From positions 1 to 38,354 of the forward strand of contig JAOZSB010000005.1 in NCBI GenBank assembly GCA_029939895.1: a DNA stretch of 38,354 nt. Reading direction: 5' to 3'. Every line of letters starts with the position of its first letter. The stretch's first letter is position 1. Made by a program: the position numbers and the translations under genes. The DNA is from Desulfobacterales bacterium (GTDB lineage: Bacteria > Desulfobacterota > Desulfobacteria > Desulfobacterales > JAOZSB01). The notes under the pieces were generated by a model. The model made no database searches. It was not told the DNA's origin and saw only the letters and a list, made by a program, of their open reading frames with translations. Shown here one piece after another: positions 33,887 through 38,354 of this stretch.

Positions 33887-34546
33887 TTGAAAAAGAAAAA
33901 TCATGACAAGTCGGAAGAGGCTGCTGAAGCTGAAGTTTATAAAAGTATTGTAAGAGAAAACCTTGAGGCTCTGTTTGTGGCTGTACTGCTTGCTCTTTTT
34001 ATCCGGTCATTTGTTGTGCAGGCGTTTAAGATACCTTCTGGCTCAATGATACCTACGCTTCAGATAGGCGACCATATACTTGTCAATAAATTTAGTTACG
34101 GGATAAAGATTCCTTTTTTTATGAAGTCTGTCATTGAATTTTCTGGGCCTGAAAAGGGTGACATCGTGGTGTTTAAGTTCCCGAATGACCCTGACAAGGA
34201 TTTTATCAAAAGAGTTATAGGAACACAGGGCGATGTGGTTGAGATGAGAAACAAGCATCTCCTTGTCAATGGAAAACCTGTTGAGAACGATCATGGCAAA
34301 TATTATGAAGGGAAAAATTACAGCCCAAAAAGGGATGATTTTGGCCCCATGATTGTACCTGAGGATTCCCTGTTTGTTCTGGGGGACAATAGGGATTCAA
34401 GCCATGACAGCAGGTTCTGGGGCTTTGTAAATACCAAGACTGTAAAAGGAAAGGCATTTCTTATTTACTGGTCATGGAACAGTGAGGTAAGTGGCCTGAC
34501 TCTTAAAAAAGTCAGATGGAGCAGGTTGTTTGATTTATTGGAATAG
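33887..34546 (+). CDS. lepB: Signal peptidase I
   Basis: LepB cleaves Sec/Tat signal peptides at the periplasmic side of the membrane. With the TTG start at 33887 it is 219 residues, typical of short bacterial forms. The track ORF starts inside the previous gene and is too long. It has a membrane helix (~27-45), catalytic Ser53 in PSGSMIPT and Lys108 in DFIKRVIG, and box E GDNRDSSHDSRFWG. No good ATG exists near; the AAAGG site is 11 nt from the TTG, so the start remains uncertain by a few codons. Confidence 0.93.
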   Translation: MKKKNHDKSEEAAEAEVYKSIVRENLEALFVAVLLALFIRSFVVQAFKIPSGSMIPTLQIGDHILVNKFSYGIKIPFFMKSVIEFSGPEKGDIVVFKFPNDPDKDFIKRVIGTQGDVVEMRNKHLLVNGKPVENDHGKYYEGKNYSPKRDDFGPMIVPEDSLFVLGDNRDSSHDSRFWGFVNTKTVKGKAFLIYWSWNSEVSGLTLKKVRWSRLFDLLE

Positions 34547-34597
34547 GGTTTGTTTCAAAAGTTAAGAAGAAAAATAATTGAGTAGATATGAGAAAAC

Positions 34598-35521
34598 ATG
34601 AATTTATCTAACAAGCACATCCTCGATATGACAACCCTTACAAGGGAGGATATTGGGTTAATTCTTGAGACTGCCGAAAGCATGAAAGAGGTCTCGGAGC
34701 GTCCTATTAAGAAAGTTCCTACATTGAGGGGCAAGACTGTGGTGCTGTTTTTTCACGAACCCAGCACAAGGACAAAGATATCCTTTGATGTGGCGGCAAA
34801 AAGGATGAGTGCAGACAGCATCGGTCTGGCAGCATCGGGAAGCAGTATTGTCAAAGGTGAGACTCTTATTGACACTGTAAAAAATCTTGAAGCTATGCGA
34901 CCGGATATTGTAGTTCTCAGGCATTCGGCTGCTGGTGCTCCCCATATGCTGGCAAAGGTTTTGGAAAAGCCAGCCATAATAAATGCAGGAGATGGGATGC
35001 ACGCTCATCCGACTCAGGCGTTGCTTGATTTGATGACGATCAAAGAGAAAAAAGAAAAAATTGAAGGGCTAAAGGTCTCAATAATCGGGGATATACAGCA
35101 CAGTCGTGTGGCTCGTTCCAATATTATTGGGCTTAATAAGATGGGAGCGCAAGTTGTGGTATCAGGCCCTGGCACTATGATCCCAAAGGGGATTGAGAAA
35201 ATGGGTGCAAGGGTCGTTATAGATGCAGACGAAGCCGTAAAGGGTGCGGATGTAGTCATGATGCTGCGGATTCAAAAGGAACGGCAGAAGGGATTTATGT
35301 TTCCGACTGAAAGGGAGTATGCACGTCTCTATGGCCTGTCTCCCAGACGCCTTGGATTGGCAGGAGATGATGTATTGGTTATGCACCCTGGACCAATAAA
35401 CAGAGGGGTAGAAATCTCCCCGGAAGCAGCAGACGGGCCGTGGTCGATAATTCTAGACCAGGTCACCAACGGCGTAGCTGTCCGAATGGCTATTTTATAC
35501 CTTGTCGCCGGAGGAGCTTAA
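34598..35521 (+). CDS. pyrB: Aspartate carbamoyltransferase
   Basis: This enzyme makes carbamoyl-aspartate, the first committed step of pyrimidine synthesis. The 307-residue catalytic chain has carbamoyl-phosphate motif STRT in [13 protein letters not shown] (S56), HPTQALLDL, and [11 protein letters not shown]. No pyrI follows. Its stop is 1 nt before pyrC's ATG, and the close pairing suggests a complex with the dihydroorotase as in other pyrBC systems. Confidence 0.96.
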   Translation: MNLSNKHILDMTTLTREDIGLILETAESMKEVSERPIKKVPTLRGKTVVLFFHEPSTRTKISFDVAAKRMSADSIGLAASGSSIVKGETLIDTVKNLEAMRPDIVVLRHSAAGAPHMLAKVLEKPAIINAGDGMHAHPTQALLDLMTIKEKKEKIEGLKVSIIGDIQHSRVARSNIIGLNKMGAQVVVSGPGTMIPKGIEKMGARVVIDADEAVKGADVVMMLRIQKERQKGFMFPTEREYARLYGLSPRRLGLAGDDVLVMHPGPINRGVEISPEAADGPWSIILDQVTNGVAVRMAILYLVAGGA

Positions 35522-35522
35522 T

Positions 35523-36794
35523 ATGAATGTTTTAATAAAAAACGGAAGGGTTCTTGATCCAGGAACCATAGACCAAATTACCGATATATATATTTCCAAT
35601 GGTGTGATCAGCCATATCAGCGAGAATATTGAAAAGCCAGCGGACTGTGAAAAGGTTGTTGATGCAACGGGCAAGCTTGTTGTTCCGGGCCTTATAGATA
35701 TGCATGTGCATTTAAGGGAGCCTGGTCATGAATATAAAGAAACAGTAGCCACTGGTGCACTTGCGGCTGCCTGGGGTGGTTTTACAGCGATATGCGCCAT
35801 GCCTAACACAAAGCCTGTTAACGATAATGCTCAGATTACCGAGTTTATTCTTAAACAGGCGCAAAAGGCAGGCTGTTCAAGAGTTTACCCTGTCGCTGCT
35901 ATCAGTATGGATTTATCGGGTGAGGCCATGTGCGAATATGGTGAACTTAAGGATGCTGGGGCAGTAGCAATTTCCGATGATGGAATGCCAGTTGTCAGCA
36001 GTCTCATGATGCGAAGGGTAATGGAATACGCCGCTGGCATTGGACTTTCTGTAATTTCTCACTGTGAGGAGCCGCATCTTTCACCTGATGGAGTAATGAA
36101 CGAGGGGGAACAGTCAACCAGCATGGGGCTGGCGGGAATACCAAATGCAGTCGAATCTATAATGGTGATGCGGGACATTGCCCTGTCAGAGTTGACTGGA
36201 ACTGCTATCCATATTGCTCATGTGAGTGCTGCTGAATCGGTTCGTGCTATCCGTGAAGCAAAGGCTGCCGGGATTAAAGTGACTTGCGAGACCGCACCCC
36301 ATTACTTTACTCTTACAGATGAAGCAGTGACTGGTTACAACACCCATGCCAAGATGAATCCGCCCCTCAGGACTGAAAAAGATCGTGATGCAATAATTGA
36401 CGGGCTTGTTGATGGAACCATTGACGTGATAGCCACGGATCATGCACCCCATAATGCTGTCGAAAAAGAAGTGGAGTTCAATATTGCAGCAAATGGAATA
36501 GTTGGGCTTGAAACGTCTTTGCCCCTTTCAATGGCCCTTGTCCACAAAGGCATCTTGACAATCGATTCGATAATCGAAAAGATGTCAAAATATCCAGCAA
36601 AAATACTCGGGCTTGATAATGGTATTCAGAAAAATCTTCCAGCCGATATAACTATCATTGACCCGGAACTTTCATACATTGTTGAGCCAGAAAAATTCAA
36701 GTCGAAAAGCAGGAACACACCCTTTGCCGGGATGGAATTAAAGGGCAGGGCGATAATGACCATAGTTGGTGGAAAGCCTGTTTTTGAACTGTAG
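35523..36794 (+). CDS. pyrC: Dihydroorotase
   Basis: The start is ATG 35523 with GGAGG upstream, overriding the track ORF at 35502. The 423-residue protein is a class I-type dihydroorotase: metal ligands in DMHVHLREPG (H61, H63), HCEEP, IAHVSA, and ATDHAPH. It closes carbamoyl-aspartate to dihydroorotate, the step after pyrB. Confidence 0.96.
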   Translation: MNVLIKNGRVLDPGTIDQITDIYISNGVISHISENIEKPADCEKVVDATGKLVVPGLIDMHVHLREPGHEYKETVATGALAAAWGGFTAICAMPNTKPVNDNAQITEFILKQAQKAGCSRVYPVAAISMDLSGEAMCEYGELKDAGAVAISDDGMPVVSSLMMRRVMEYAAGIGLSVISHCEEPHLSPDGVMNEGEQSTSMGLAGIPNAVESIMVMRDIALSELTGTAIHIAHVSAAESVRAIREAKAAGIKVTCETAPHYFTLTDEAVTGYNTHAKMNPPLRTEKDRDAIIDGLVDGTIDVIATDHAPHNAVEKEVEFNIAANGIVGLETSLPLSMALVHKGILTIDSIIEKMSKYPAKILGLDNGIQKNLPADITIIDPELSYIVEPEKFKSKSRNTPFAGMELKGRAIMTIVGGKPVFEL

Positions 36795-36865
36795 TTTTGC
36801 TTATTTGTATAATCGTTTAGCTCAAAAAGTTATTTTCCAACAAAGGGTATTGAAATTAATTACTG

Positions 36866-38266
36866 ATGACTGCACCAGAGTCTCCACACATACTTGTAGT
36901 TGATGACGAGCTTTCCATGCGTGAGTTGCTTGAGCTTATGCTTAAGCGGGAGAACTACCAGGTATCCCTTGCAAAGAATGGACTCACTGCCATTGAAATG
37001 CTCGAACAAAACGACTTTGACCTTATCCTGTGCGATATTCGCCTTGGTGACATCACGGGCCTTGAGGTTTTAAAGGCAGCCAAGAAAAAAAATCGTGAAA
37101 CCGTGGTTGTGCTAATTTCAGCATATGCCACCACCGAGCTTGCTGTAGAAGCCATGAACGAAGGGGCTTTTGATTATGTACCAAAGCCCTTTGATAACGA
37201 AGAGCTAAAACAGGCGATAAAAAATGCATTAAAAATCAAAACTGGTACCAGGGATCAGTTGGCGCAGAAAAAAAAGCCTGATAAGTCAATCCATTTTGGA
37301 ATGCTTGTGGGCGAAGACCCAAAGATGCTCCATATTTATGAGTTGGTGCAGCAGACCGCAAAAACCAAAACCAGCGTCATGATAACAGGTGAAAGCGGGA
37401 CGGGTAAGGAGCTGATAGCAAATTCCCTTCATAAGTTGAGCAATAGATTTGATAAGCCTTTTGTTGTGATAAACTGCGGAGGCATTCCTGATGCTCTCAT
37501 GGAAAGCGAGCTTTTTGGTCACAAAAAGGGCGCTTTTACAGGAGCGACCCACGATAAAAAAGGGCTTTTTGAACTTGCCGACAAAGGTGTTGTTTTTCTT
37601 GACGAGGTTGGTGAGTTGAGTGTTCCAATCCAGGTCAAGTTGTTGCGGGCTGTTCAGGAAAAAGTCTTTAAACCGGTTGGCGGAACAGAAAATATTAAAG
37701 TTGACATCCGAATAATATCTGCCACAAACAAAAATCTGGAAGATGAAGTAATAAATGGCAAGTTCAGGGAAGATCTTTTTTACAGACTCAACGTAATTGA
37801 AATCAAGGTCCCGCCTTTACGAGAAAGGAAGAGCGACCTGAGAACCCTTGCTCAACACTTTATAGAAATATTTTCAAAGGACATGGACAAGGAAGTTTAC
37901 AAGATTTCCTCCTATGCAATTGATCTTCTTCAAAAGTACGATTTTCCCGGTAACATACGGGAGCTTCGAAATCTTATTGAACGTTCCGTAGCCCTGACAA
38001 CCACAAATATAATACTTCCAGACAGTCTCACCCTTTCAATTCACAAAAAGCAATGGAAATCGCCATCCAGAGATATTGATCGTCCCATGTTCGAAATCCC
38101 GCCCAATGGTTTCAGCATAGACAACATCCTCGAAAATATCGAGCGAGAGTACATAAAAAAAGCCCTTGAGGCCAGCGGGGGCAACAAAAACAAGACTGCC
38201 GAGCTACTCGGCATTACCCTGCGCTCCCTTCGCCACAGGATCGGCAAGCTTGATATCACTGATTAA
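36866..38266 (+). CDS. Sigma-54-dependent response regulator (NtrC family)
   Basis: The 466-residue protein has a receiver domain (~1-125) with phospho-acceptor D57 (CDIRLGD), S85 and K107. An AAA+ domain follows with Walker A GESGTGKE (~residue 175) and the sigma-54 contact loop GAFTGA (~221). Motif VFLDEVGEL and a Fis-type helix-turn-helix C-terminus (NKTAELLGITLRSLRHRIGKL) complete it. It most resembles PilR-like regulators of Deltaproteobacteria. No histidine kinase is adjacent in the window. The ribosome-binding site is weak. It may be cotranscribed with pyrC (71-bp gap) or have its own promoter. Confidence 0.92.
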   Translation: MTAPESPHILVVDDELSMRELLELMLKRENYQVSLAKNGLTAIEMLEQNDFDLILCDIRLGDITGLEVLKAAKKKNRETVVVLISAYATTELAVEAMNEGAFDYVPKPFDNEELKQAIKNALKIKTGTRDQLAQKKKPDKSIHFGMLVGEDPKMLHIYELVQQTAKTKTSVMITGESGTGKELIANSLHKLSNRFDKPFVVINCGGIPDALMESELFGHKKGAFTGATHDKKGLFELADKGVVFLDEVGELSVPIQVKLLRAVQEKVFKPVGGTENIKVDIRIISATNKNLEDEVINGKFREDLFYRLNVIEIKVPPLRERKSDLRTLAQHFIEIFSKDMDKEVYKISSYAIDLLQKYDFPGNIRELRNLIERSVALTTTNIILPDSLTLSIHKKQWKSPSRDIDRPMFEIPPNGFSIDNILENIEREYIKKALEASGGNKNKTAELLGITLRSLRHRIGKLDITD

Positions 38267-38354
38267 CTCTTGAACAGCAAACATTTCATGTTAAAAAATA
38301 CTATAAATGACATTTGTCCATGATGGTGCAGGATACCGCCTGGGGAAGATATTT

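Noticed and set aside
36795-36865. Possible further copy of the motif before the response regulator (TTTTGCTTATTTGTATAATC)
   Set aside because: Only the first ~12 bases match. There is no central hairpin and no terminal GGGAG, so chance is likely.
1-38354. CRISPR arrays, prophage genes and insertion sequences
   Set aside because: No regularly spaced repeats, cas, transposase, integrase or phage structural genes were seen on either strand.

Overview
This window is most likely from a strictly anaerobic sulfate-reducing deltaproteobacterium of the Desulfobacteraceae/Desulfobacterales type. The key evidence is a complete dsrMKJOP operon (24795-29760) preceded by an RsbRD_N-type gene. Supporting evidence is a COG1900/DUF39 homocysteine-forming enzyme, large chemosensory proteins and moderately low GC. 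The assignment is an inference from gene content; no rRNA or phylogenetic marker was compared.

Layout. 1-4.8 kb holds an orphan Cache-type membrane sensor (-), a RarD-like EamA transporter (+), a DHH/DHHA1 phosphoesterase (+) and a protein of unknown family (-). 5.0-10.3 kb holds citrate synthase (+), a lipoprotein-anchored 7TM chemoreceptor (-) and an ABC1/UbiB-type atypical kinase (+). 10.5-14.5 kb holds a small exported protein (-), PriA (+), a YfcE-like phosphodiesterase (+) and tRNA-Asn(GUU). 14.6-18.3 kb holds a zinc-ribbon membrane protein (-), a large lipoprotein alpha/beta-hydrolase (+) and a small lipoprotein (-). 18.7-23.7 kb is an RND efflux pair. 24.1-29.8 kb is the Dsr transmembrane electron-transfer complex. 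30.2-38.3 kb holds a stand-alone PilZ protein, an M23 peptidase, the COG1900 protein, signal peptidase I, pyrB, pyrC and a sigma-54 response regulator. Most genes are housekeeping or core anaerobic metabolism. I see no prophage, insertion sequence, CRISPR array or obvious defence island.

The most interesting signal is not a protein. A ~75-nt sequence occurs five times in full (2769-2844 +; 10418-10491 -; 10824-10899 -; 10904-10978 -; 14328-14403 +) and once as a 3' half (178-216 -). Each full copy starts TTTGCTTATTTC. Each ends in a purine-rich tract, GGGAG or a variant, which is the ribosome-binding site of the next gene in two copies. In three copies a central hairpin is kept by different, compensating base pairs. 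Two copies are in tandem ahead of the small exported protein. One lies downstream of that gene just before a terminator. One leads the DHH gene, and one lies between a consensus promoter and tRNA-Asn. I cannot match it to a named riboswitch from memory, so it is either a structured cis-acting RNA family or a small repeat that carries a ribosome-binding site.

A second repeat is the tRNA-Asn terminator with its downstream tail, which recurs about 840 bp later on the far side of the zinc-ribbon gene. Ten TTGACA/TATAAT-like promoters with mostly 17-bp spacing can be read by eye ahead of transcription units. The RND promoter is flanked by two operator-like inverted repeats.
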